31,852 nt of DNA from JBNJEM01 sp051745935 (GTDB lineage Bacteria; Planctomycetota; Planctomycetia; Pirellulales; Pirellulaceae), in the NCBI GenBank assembly GCA_051745935.1, contig JBNJEM010000011.1, forward strand, positions 1 to 31,852, in the 5' to 3' direction. Positions 1 through 6,768 of the stretch are shown here, one piece after another. Both the position numbers and the translations under genes were made by a program. Below the pieces are notes generated by a model. The model ran no database searches. It saw nothing but the letters and a program-made list of their open reading frames with translations, and was not told the DNA's origin. Positions within the stretch are counted from its first letter, which is position 1; every line of letters starts with the position of its first letter.

Positions 1-240
1 CGGGTGGGCCGGATGGGACCATTTGCAGCAGGCCACCGCCATCGTCGCCTACTATGACGCTCGCAAACGGCAAGGCTGGGACGCCAAACGGCTCACCCCG
101 CTGCTCGCCGCGCTCGATCAACTCCTGCCCTGGATCCACCAATGGCACCCTGAAGTCGATCCCGAGTTTGGCGAAACGGCGGGCCAGTCGTTCGAAACCG
201 TACTCGAAGCCGACGCTCATGAACTCGGCCTCACGCTGGA
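1..240 (+). repeat. Direct repeat, copy 1 (pglX 3' end)
   Basis: Bases 1-240 match 2570-2809 at 234 of 240 positions with no gaps. The six differences (bases 100, 106, 148, 204, 230, 232) change no amino acid. The match very likely continues left of the window. Beyond base 240 similarity drops sharply at the DNA level, although the proteins stay alignable for about nine more residues. Confidence 0.95.
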
Positions 241-301
241 ACAAATCCGCGCGTGGGAGCCGTTGCAGCGGATAAAGGGGAGAACGCGTAGGGGAAGGTG
301 A
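1..301 (+). CDS. pglX: PglX C-terminal end (BREX adenine methyltransferase), partial
   Basis: This is the last 99 codons of a gene that starts before the window; the frame is open from base 2 to the TGA at 299-301. PglX is the BREX adenine-specific DNA methyltransferase that marks host DNA. The catalytic part is not in view. The visible tail has the pattern GWAGWDHLQQA, then RLTPLLAALDQLLPW, then a WHPEVDPEFGE segment and an LGLTLEQIRAW ending, which I recognise as the conserved C-terminal region of BREX-2 type PglX. The BREX genes downstream support the call. The stop codon lies three bases before the next gene's ATG, so the two are probably co-transcribed. A near-identical copy of this end recurs at 2379-2858. 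The final residues (basic, ending RTRRGR) differ from that copy's. The methyltransferase motifs cannot be checked here. Confidence 0.8.
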   Translation, partial: GWAGWDHLQQATAIVAYYDARKRQGWDAKRLTPLLAALDQLLPWIHQWHPEVDPEFGETAGQSFETVLEADAHELGLTLEQIRAWEPLQRIKGRTRRGR

Positions 302-304
302 CAA

Positions 305-2002
305 ATGAACGAGGACCAGCTTTGCGCCAAACTCAATGAGCTTCTTGAATTACCAGCGGAAACAGAATGGGCTGAGTTTAAACTCAATAATTCAGATCCA
401 TGCATGATTGGCGAGTATTTGTCGGCGATCGCAAATGCTGCTGCGTTGGGAAACCAAGCGTTTGGCTACATAGTGTGGGGGATCGAAGACGAAACGCACC
501 AGATTATTGGAACAACCTTTCAGCCAAGGATTCAAAAAGGAAGAGGGAACGAAGATTTGGAACCATGGCTGAATAATTTATTGGCTCCCAAGGTAGACTT
601 TCGTATCTTCGAATTTCAGGCATCCGGGCATCGAATGGTCATGTTCGAGGTTCAAGCTGCCAATACTGCGCCAGTAGCGTTTTCTGGGCGACGTTTCGTG
701 CGTGTGGGAAGCCATAAGAAACCACTCAGTGAACACCCAGAACGAGAAAGACGACTTTGGGAGATCGTTTCTGGTCCAGCAGTGGATTGGTCTGCGGAGA
801 TTTGCGAATCTGCAACTCTTGACGACCTTGACCCCGAAGCTGTAACGGTTGCTCGAACTGAGTATGCAAATAAGCATTCAAATGATCCAAAGAAACAGCA
901 ACTGGTAAAGGAGGTTTGGGAGTGGGATGACGAGACGTTTTTGAATAAGGCGAAGGTATGCGTAAACGGTAAGCTCACTCGAGCGTCAATTGTGCTCCTC
1001 GGTCGTCCCGAGGCAACTCATCATCTTTCACCGAGCGTTGCGCAAATCAGCTGGATTCTGAAGGACCGTGAAGGTTTGGAACAGGATTACGAACACTTCG
1101 AACCGCCGTTTATTTCGGCAGTTGGCAATCTTTTTGCGCGAGTTCGCAACCTGACGATTCGACATCTGCCCGACGGCACATTGTTTCCCGTCGAAGTCAG
1201 CCAATATGACCCGTGGGTTCTTCGAGAGACGTTGCACAATTGTATTGCCCATCAGGACTACACACGTGGTGGGCGCATCAATGTTATTGAAAAGCCGGGA
1301 TCGCTGTTGTTTACAAATCTAGGCAAATTCATACCCGGCAGCGTGGAAGAGGTGATCACTCGCGATGCTCCGCAGGAATATTTCGCTAATCCCTTCTTGG
1401 CAAATGCGATGGTCAATCTGAACATGATTGACACGATTGGAAGTGGTATCAAACGAGCCTTCACGTTGCAGCGCGAACGTAACTTCCCGATGCCGACATA
1501 CGATTTGAGCGAAGAGGGACGGGTTCAGGTCTGTGTAATCGGTCAGATTCTCGATCCTAATTACACACGAATGCTGATGAGCCAGCCGAAATTGTCCCTA
1601 CTGGACGTTGTGGCGCTCGACAAGGTGCAAAAGCGAGTTCCGCTGAGAGAGGATGAATTTCATTCTTTGAAAGCAAAGAAGCTGATCGAGGGACGCCGCC
1701 CCAACATCCATGTCTCGGCGGATGTGGCGAAGGCAACCGACACGATGGTGGACTACCTGAAAAAACGCGGGATCGACAAGAAATACTGTCGAAAAATGAT
1801 ACTTGAGCTACTTGAGCATCAGGGGGGTGCAAAACGGCCGGAAATCGACAGTTTGCTGTGGGAGAAGCTCTCCAATGCTTTGAGTGACAACCAAAAGCAG
1901 GACTTTATCACGAACCTGCTTCAGCAACTTCGCCGTGAAGGGGCGGTCAAAGTTCGCGGTAAAGGTCGAGCTTCGCGTTGGGAATTGTGTAAATATGAAT
2001 AG
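305..2002 (+). CDS. Schlafen AlbA_2 / HATPase / winged-helix protein inserted in the BREX locus
   Basis: A 565-aa protein. Residues about 15-150 match the AlbA_2 (Schlafen-like, divergent AAA-4) pattern: ETEWAEFKLN near the start, then a GYIVWGIED strand, and an RFVRVGSHKKPLSEHPERER segment. Residues about 300-400 resemble the HATPase_c_4 part of COG2865 proteins, with an ETLHNCIAHQDY N-box-like motif and FTNLGKFIPGSVEEV. Residues about 430-565 look like winged-helix segments. Family members are described as regulators or defence-linked nucleic-acid-binding ATPases; the role here is inferred. The ATG lies three bases after the pglX stop, with AGGGGAAGG just upstream as ribosome binding site. 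Base composition differs from the BREX genes: 361-420 has 22 G/C of 60, while 3181-3240 in pglY has 37 of 60. It is flanked by two copies of the pglX 3' end, so it looks like acquired cargo. Domain assignment is fairly sure; function is not. Confidence 0.8.
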   Translation: MNEDQLCAKLNELLELPAETEWAEFKLNNSDPCMIGEYLSAIANAAALGNQAFGYIVWGIEDETHQIIGTTFQPRIQKGRGNEDLEPWLNNLLAPKVDFRIFEFQASGHRMVMFEVQAANTAPVAFSGRRFVRVGSHKKPLSEHPERERRLWEIVSGPAVDWSAEICESATLDDLDPEAVTVARTEYANKHSNDPKKQQLVKEVWEWDDETFLNKAKVCVNGKLTRASIVLLGRPEATHHLSPSVAQISWILKDREGLEQDYEHFEPPFISAVGNLFARVRNLTIRHLPDGTLFPVEVSQYDPWVLRETLHNCIAHQDYTRGGRINVIEKPGSLLFTNLGKFIPGSVEEVITRDAPQEYFANPFLANAMVNLNMIDTIGSGIKRAFTLQRERNFPMPTYDLSEEGRVQVCVIGQILDPNYTRMLMSQPKLSLLDVVALDKVQKRVPLREDEFHSLKAKKLIEGRRPNIHVSADVAKATDTMVDYLKKRGIDKKYCRKMILELLEHQGGAKRPEIDSLLWEKLSNALSDNQKQDFITNLLQQLRREGAVKVRGKGRASRWELCKYE

Positions 2003-2021
2003 TCGTTTAGTTGTTAGCAAT

Positions 2022-2117
2022 TTACACCATCGAAAACCGGAAGACTTTCCGTAAGTTGTTTTGAAGTAAAGGGTTGTGAATGCTGTAAAACAAGCCGGTT
2101 TTGCGTGGTTACACCAT
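2022..2117. repeat. Small element: 9-bp direct repeats around inverted repeats
   Basis: The 9-mer TTACACCAT occurs at 2022-2030 and 2109-2117. Between them an 8-bp inverted repeat, AAAACCGG at 2033-2040 and CCGGTTTT at 2095-2102, sits near the edges of a 78-bp segment. This is the layout of a miniature transposable element with a target duplication, or of a recombination site. The second 9-mer is also part of a palindrome, CACCATTATGGTG (2112-2124). No transposase is present. Confidence 0.4.
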
Positions 2118-2378
2118 TATGGTGAAGTGATTTAGGGGTTCCAAACCAAGCGACGTCCCAGCGAACTTGGGAGTCACTCAGATGGGGACTAGTCTAAATC
2201 AGATCGATTTTTTGCCAATAATGCCATTGTTCGACAATTCCAAATTGGATACCTCGTCGGAAAGGCTTTCTGCGGAAGAACTTGCGAATAGTCTAAGAAG
2301 CCACAACAAAACCCGCAAGGTTTCCTTTCGCCTAGTTTTGGAAGCGGGAGCCCCCGGTTGCTAGGGCCTCCAATAACC
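2118..2378. other. Non-coding stretch between the AlbA_2 gene and the pglX remnant
   Basis: I recognise no gene here. A 65-codon open frame (2167-2364) has no family resemblance and no convincing ribosome binding site. The stretch ends abruptly where PglX-like coding begins at 2379, so it contains the left breakpoint of the truncated copy. Confidence 0.5.
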
Positions 2379-2858
2379 ATGACGTGGGACCTGCAGCGGC
2401 GGGAAGACGCGGGCGAGGAGGTGGGCGATATCAAGGTGCCACCAAAGTACGCCTTGAAAGATTTCCGGAAAGGGGGCTATTGGCAACTGCGCGGCAAGCT
2501 GGATGTCCCCAAAGAGCGGTGGGTCAGCTTCCCGTACTGCGAGACGGAGAGCGATCCGTCGCTGGTCGTCGGGTGGGCCGGATGGGACCATTTGCAGCAG
2601 GCCACCGCCATCGTCGCCTACTATGACGCTCGCAAACGGCAAGGCTGGGACGCCAAACGGCTCACCCCACTGCTTGCCGCGCTCGATCAACTCCTGCCCT
2701 GGATCCACCAATGGCATCCTGAAGTCGATCCCGAGTTTGGCGAAACGGCGGGCCAGTCGTTCGAAACCGTACTGGAAGCCGACGCTCATGAACTCGGCTT
2801 GACGCTGGAAGGAATTCGGGCGTGGACTCCACTGGCGAAGAAGGGGAACCACGAATGA
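2379..2858 (+). pseudogene. Truncated second copy of the PglX C-terminus
   Basis: An open frame of 159 codons encodes only the C-terminal part of PglX. It begins with TWDLQRREDAGEEVGDI, then VPPKYALKDF, YWQLRGKLDVPKERWVSFPY and the same GWAGWDHLQQA-to-RAW region seen at 1-301. There is no methyltransferase domain. Sequence just upstream of the ATG does not resemble PglX, so the 5' part is missing. The 3' end runs into an inverted-repeat element that supplies the stop codon (reading GNHE then TGA). The frame is intact and its differences from the first copy are silent over 240 bp, so the copy is either recent or derives from a once-functional diverged allele. It could be expressed as a stand-alone C-terminal domain, but a recombination remnant is more likely. 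Confidence 0.8.
2570..2809 (+). repeat. Direct repeat, copy 2 (pglX 3' end)
   Basis: Matches bases 1-240 at an offset of 2569 with six silent substitutions. Together the copies flank a roughly 2.3-kb insert holding the AlbA_2 gene. Confidence 0.95.
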
Positions 2859-3014
2859 CACGAATGACACGAATGATACGAATGGGAAGAATGGGAAGAA
2901 TGGGAAGAAAGGAAGAAGGTTTTTTGCGTTTTTTAGAATGCGATGTTGTGCAACACAAGCCGGTGCGGGCTGAATTCTGCCGTTCTTTTCGTGTGATTCG
3001 TGTGATTCGTGGTT
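2847..3014. mobile_element. MITE-like element with terminal inverted repeats
   Basis: The left end reads AACCACGAATGACACGAAT and the reverse complement of the right end reads AACCACGAATCACACGAAT, giving about 25 bp of near-perfect terminal inverted repeats (2847-2871 and 2990-3014). Inside the left end the sequence decays as 9-bp units from ACGAATGAC to AAGAATGGG. The 168-bp element has no coding capacity. Elements with this CACGAAT-type end are, to my recollection, common between genes in planctomycetes. It overlaps the end of the pglX remnant and lies 64 bp before pglY, so it may affect pglY transcription. Confidence 0.7.
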
Positions 3015-3078
3015 GTAACATACAAGCATTAACTCCCCCCTTTAACGCTTCTACCCCGAACACTGAAAACGAAACACC

Positions 3079-6000
3079 ATGGCCCAACTAATCTCCGAAA
3101 TCCTGGATTTGCCCGAACGAGTGCGTAAGGGCGATTTCGTCCTGAATCTGTCGAAAGGCGTGACGGAGCCGGAAAAGACCCTGGCACAGTACGTGGTCAC
3201 GCCCCAGCTGGTTGCCAGTTTTGAGGACGCGTTGGGGTTCATCAAGTCGGCGGTCGACGCGGGCAACAGCAAGGCGTGCTATCTGCACGGCAGTTTCGGT
3301 TCGGGTAAATCGCACTTCATGGCGGTGCTGCATTTGTTGCTTCAACACAATACGGCGGTGCGATCGATTCCCGAGCTGGCCCAGGTGTGCGACAACAATC
3401 GGTGGGTGGAAGACAAGCAATTCCTGCTGGTGCCGTATCACATGATCGGTTCCCGCAACATGGAATCGGCCATCCTCGGAGGCTACGTGGATTATGTCCA
3501 ATCGCGGCATCCGGACGCGCCGCTGCCCGGCGTCTACTTGGCGGACGAGATCTTTGACAACGCCAAACAACTGCGGGAACGGTTGGGGGATGATACCTTT
3601 TTTGAAGACCTTAACAAGGGCGGATCCAGCGCGGGTAGCGGTGGCTGGGGCAAGTTAGAAGGTTGGAATGCGGCGCGTTTCGACGCGGCTCTTGCAGCGC
3701 CGCCGAAGAGCAAGGAACGCAGCCAGTTGGTCGGGAAGCTGGTCGAGACCATCTTTCCGGCGTTTCGCGGCATCGCACAAGGCAAGGATGAAGCCTATGT
3801 TAACCTCGACGAGGGGCTGGCGATCATCAGCGAGCACGCCAAATCCTTGGGGTACGACGGGCTGATCTTGTTCCTGGACGAACTGATTCTCTGGCTCGCG
3901 ACCCATTCAGCGGATCTCAATTTCGTGCAGACGGAAGGCAATAAGCTCGCCAAGCTGGTGGAGTCCCGCAAATCGGAACGCCCGGTTCCGATTATCAGTT
4001 TCGTCGCTCGTCAGCGAGATCTGCGTGATTTGATCGGCGAGAACGTGACCGGCGTGGAAAGCTTGAACTTCTCGGATGTGCTGTCCCACTGGGAGGGCCG
4101 GTTCCACACGATTACGCTCGCGGATCGCAACCTTCCCGTGATCGCTCAGAAACGGGTTTTGAAACCGAAAAACGACGCCTGCCGCGCGGAGCTGGAGCAG
4201 GCCTTCGAGCAGACGGCCAAGGTGCGCCAGGAAATCATGGAAGTTCTGCTGACGCGGGAAGCCGACCGGGCGATGTTCAAGCAAGTGTATCCCTTCAGTC
4301 CGGCCTTGATCCAGGCCTTGGTGGCCGTGTCGAGTGCGCTTCAACGGGAACGCACGGCCCTGAAGATCATGCTTCAACTGCTGGTCAATCGCCGCGACAC
4401 CTTGCGGTTGGGCGATGTGATTCCGCTGGGCGATTTGTGGGACGTGGTCGCTCATGGCGATGAAGCGTTCACCGATGTGATGCGAGTGCACTTTGAGAAC
4501 GCCAAGAAACTGTACCAAAACAAGCTGCGTCCCATGTTGGAACAGCAGCACGAAATCGACCTGGAAGTGGACAGGCAGCGCGCCAAGGATGACGATGAAC
4601 TCGCCGCGCGGCTGGCACGGTTCCAGAATGACGACCGGCTGGTCAAGAGTCTGTTGCTCTCGTCTCTGGTACAGGGTGTGGACGCACTCAAAAACATGAC
4701 GTGCACACGGCTGGCCGCGCTGAATCACGGCACGATCCGTTCCCGCATTCCGGGCCGGGAACATCAGGTGGTGGCCCAAAAGTTGCGAACGTGGGCTGGA
4801 ATTTGTGGTGAGCTCCGAGTGGAAGGCGATCCGGCCAATCCCACGGTTGCGATGCAATTGGAAGGCGTGGATACCGAATCGATCATCGAAGCGGCTCGCG
4901 TCTTCGACAACCCTGGCAACCGTCAAAGTCGCATCCGGGGAATGCTGTTTGAGTCGCTCGGCATCCCCGATCAGGATGAGTTGTCTATTTCCCACGGTTT
5001 TTCATGGCGAGGAAGCCGCCGAAGCTGTGATGTTCTGTTCACGAATGTGCGAAACCTTCCGGACGAATCGCTCCGCTCTCGTGGCGATTGGAAACTGATC
5101 CTCGATTTTCCCTTTGACTCGGAAGGGCATACTCCCACCGAGGACTTGGACCGGTTGAACACATTTCGTGAAAAGAACGAGACCCACCGGACCATCGTGT
5201 GGTTGCCGTCGTTCTTCTCCACCCGATCTCAAGCCGAATTGGGAAGGCTGATCATCATCGATCACCTGCTTCGCGGCAGCAATTTCGACCAGTACGCCAA
5301 GCATCTGTCGATGCAGGATCGCGAGACGGCGAAGCTGCTGCTCAAGAACCAGCAGAGTTCCCTGCAGTCCCGGCTGCGCCAGATCGTCGAAGCGGCCTAT
5401 GCGATCCGCTCCGAGCCGACGCCGGGCTGTTTGGACACGTCCTACGACATGTCCGACTCGCACTTCCAGTCGCTCTACCCGTCTCTGGTCCTGCAGCGGC
5501 CGGTCGGCGCGAATCTGAAAGAGGCATTGGAAAGCTTGCTCGATCAAGCGCTGTCGCATCAGTTCCCCAAGCATCCGAAGTTCGGACAGGAGATCAAATA
5601 CGGGAAAGACTTGAGACAGGTGCTGGAGGTCTGCCGGGAAGCCGCCCGCGATCCCGACGGGCGAATCATCGTGGAGGACAAGGCCGTTCGCCCGAAACTT
5701 CGGAACATCTGCAACCCGCTTCAACTGGGCCAGATGCACGAGACGCCCTTCGTGCTGGACACCTATTGGAAGACGCATTTCAATCGCATGCTGGCCCAGT
5801 CCGGTCAAAAAAACCCCACGGTGGCGGATCTGAGACAGTGGACGGACCAGCCGGAGGAACGGGGGCTGCCTCGAGAGATCCAAAACCTCTTGATTCTGGT
5901 CTACGCGGATCAGACGAACCGATCCTTTGTCGATCGGGTCCGTGGTGGCACCTACGAGCCCAGACTGGACGATATGCCAAATGAACTGGAACTGGTCCAA

Positions 6001-6768
6001 CAAGAGCTGCCCGATATCAAGGACTGGGAAGTGGCGGTCCAATGCGTGGGGGAAATCTTCGGACACCCGATCTCGGAATTGCTGAATGTTTCGAACCTGA
6101 CGAACCTGGCAGGCAAGGTTGCCGAGAGCGTTAACAATTTGAAAGCGGATTGCGACAGTTTGCCGGATCGTTTGCAGTTGGTCCTGAAACAGTTGGGAAT
6201 GTCAGACAGTGATGCTTCTCAGGCCGATCGAGTTCGTACTGCCACTGCGGTTCGGTCGTTGTTGGCGGTCTGCCAGGACAAGGATCCGACGCCGTTGGTG
6301 GGTGCAATTGCGAACGCCACCGTCGAGACGTCTGGACCTGCGATGGGACGCAGCTTCAAGTCCGTCCCCGCCGTTCTGGAATGTCTGCGTACGACGAAAT
6401 GGGACTTGTTCCAAGCTGTTTCTCGTTTGACGGATTCGCGGCAGCCCGCGGCGCAATCGCTGCTGAAGGAGGTTCGTTCCATGCTGTGCGCCGACGAGCT
6501 GGCTCTGGCCGGTGGTTTGGCCTCGAAGCTTTCCGATGCGGAAAACAGAGCGATCAAACTACTTACGCCGCCCAAGGAACCAGTAGAGCCTCCACCGCCT
6601 CCACCGCCTCCACCCGAAAAGAACTGGAAAACGGTAAGCAATGGCAGGCAATCTCGGTTAAGTCATCAGGATTCGGTCACCGAGGCAAAGAACCTACTCG
6701 ACCAGTTGCAGCAGAATCCCAAGCTGAGGCTCACGGTCGAGTGGACTTTGGAGGAGGAGTCCGAATGA
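3079..6768 (+). CDS. pglY: BREX P-loop ATPase PglY (BrxC-like)
   Basis: A 1229-aa ATPase, about the size known for Streptomyces PglY and BrxC. The Walker A motif GSFGSGKS is at residues 71-78 and a Walker B-like string LILFLDEL is at 262-269. The family is the large AAA-type ATPase of BREX, needed for phage exclusion; its exact reaction is not settled. The position between pglX and pglZ, with brxD and brxHI following, fits type 2 BREX (pglW-X-Y-Z-D-HI) better than type 6, where brxC precedes pglX. Near the C-terminus a run of nine prolines links the body to a short tail. The start at 3079 lacks a strong ribosome binding site, but the N-terminus (ISEILDLPERVRKGDFVLNL) looks native. The stop overlaps the pglZ start by four bases (ATGA). 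Confidence 0.85.
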   Translation: MAQLISEILDLPERVRKGDFVLNLSKGVTEPEKTLAQYVVTPQLVASFEDALGFIKSAVDAGNSKACYLHGSFGSGKSHFMAVLHLLLQHNTAVRSIPELAQVCDNNRWVEDKQFLLVPYHMIGSRNMESAILGGYVDYVQSRHPDAPLPGVYLADEIFDNAKQLRERLGDDTFFEDLNKGGSSAGSGGWGKLEGWNAARFDAALAAPPKSKERSQLVGKLVETIFPAFRGIAQGKDEAYVNLDEGLAIISEHAKSLGYDGLILFLDELILWLATHSADLNFVQTEGNKLAKLVESRKSERPVPIISFVARQRDLRDLIGENVTGVESLNFSDVLSHWEGRFHTITLADRNLPVIAQKRVLKPKNDACRAELEQAFEQTAKVRQEIMEVLLTREADRAMFKQVYPFSPALIQALVAVSSALQRERTALKIMLQLLVNRRDTLRLGDVIPLGDLWDVVAHGDEAFTDVMRVHFENAKKLYQNKLRPMLEQQHEIDLEVDRQRAKDDDELAARLARFQNDDRLVKSLLLSSLVQGVDALKNMTCTRLAALNHGTIRSRIPGREHQVVAQKLRTWAGICGELRVEGDPANPTVAMQLEGVDTESIIEAARVFDNPGNRQSRIRGMLFESLGIPDQDELSISHGFSWRGSRRSCDVLFTNVRNLPDESLRSRGDWKLILDFPFDSEGHTPTEDLDRLNTFREKNETHRTIVWLPSFFSTRSQAELGRLIIIDHLLRGSNFDQYAKHLSMQDRETAKLLLKNQQSSLQSRLRQIVEAAYAIRSEPTPGCLDTSYDMSDSHFQSLYPSLVLQRPVGANLKEALESLLDQALSHQFPKHPKFGQEIKYGKDLRQVLEVCREAARDPDGRIIVEDKAVRPKLRNICNPLQLGQMHETPFVLDTYWKTHFNRMLAQSGQKNPTVADLRQWTDQPEERGLPREIQNLLILVYADQTNRSFVDRVRGGTYEPRLDDMPNELELVQQELPDIKDWEVAVQCVGEIFGHPISELLNVSNLTNLAGKVAESVNNLKADCDSLPDRLQLVLKQLGMSDSDASQADRVRTATAVRSLLAVCQDKDPTPLVGAIANATVETSGPAMGRSFKSVPAVLECLRTTKWDLFQAVSRLTDSRQPAAQSLLKEVRSMLCADELALAGGLASKLSDAENRAIKLLTPPKEPVEPPPPPPPPPEKNWKTVSNGRQSRLSHQDSVTEAKNLLDQLQQNPKLRLTVEWTLEEESE
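6589..6615 (+). repeat. 9-bp tandem repeat encoding poly-proline in pglY
   Basis: Three units of CCTCCACCG (the last ends CCC) encode nine consecutive prolines. The 9-bp unit keeps the frame, so copy-number change would only lengthen or shorten the linker. Confidence 0.85.

Noticed and set aside
2167..2364. 65-codon open frame before the pglX remnant
   Set aside because: No family resemblance, no good ribosome binding site, and it lies in breakpoint sequence.
6381..6764. Upstream extension of the pglZ frame
   Set aside because: It only shadows pglY in another frame; the ATGA-coupled start at 6765 has a strong ribosome binding site and fits the family.
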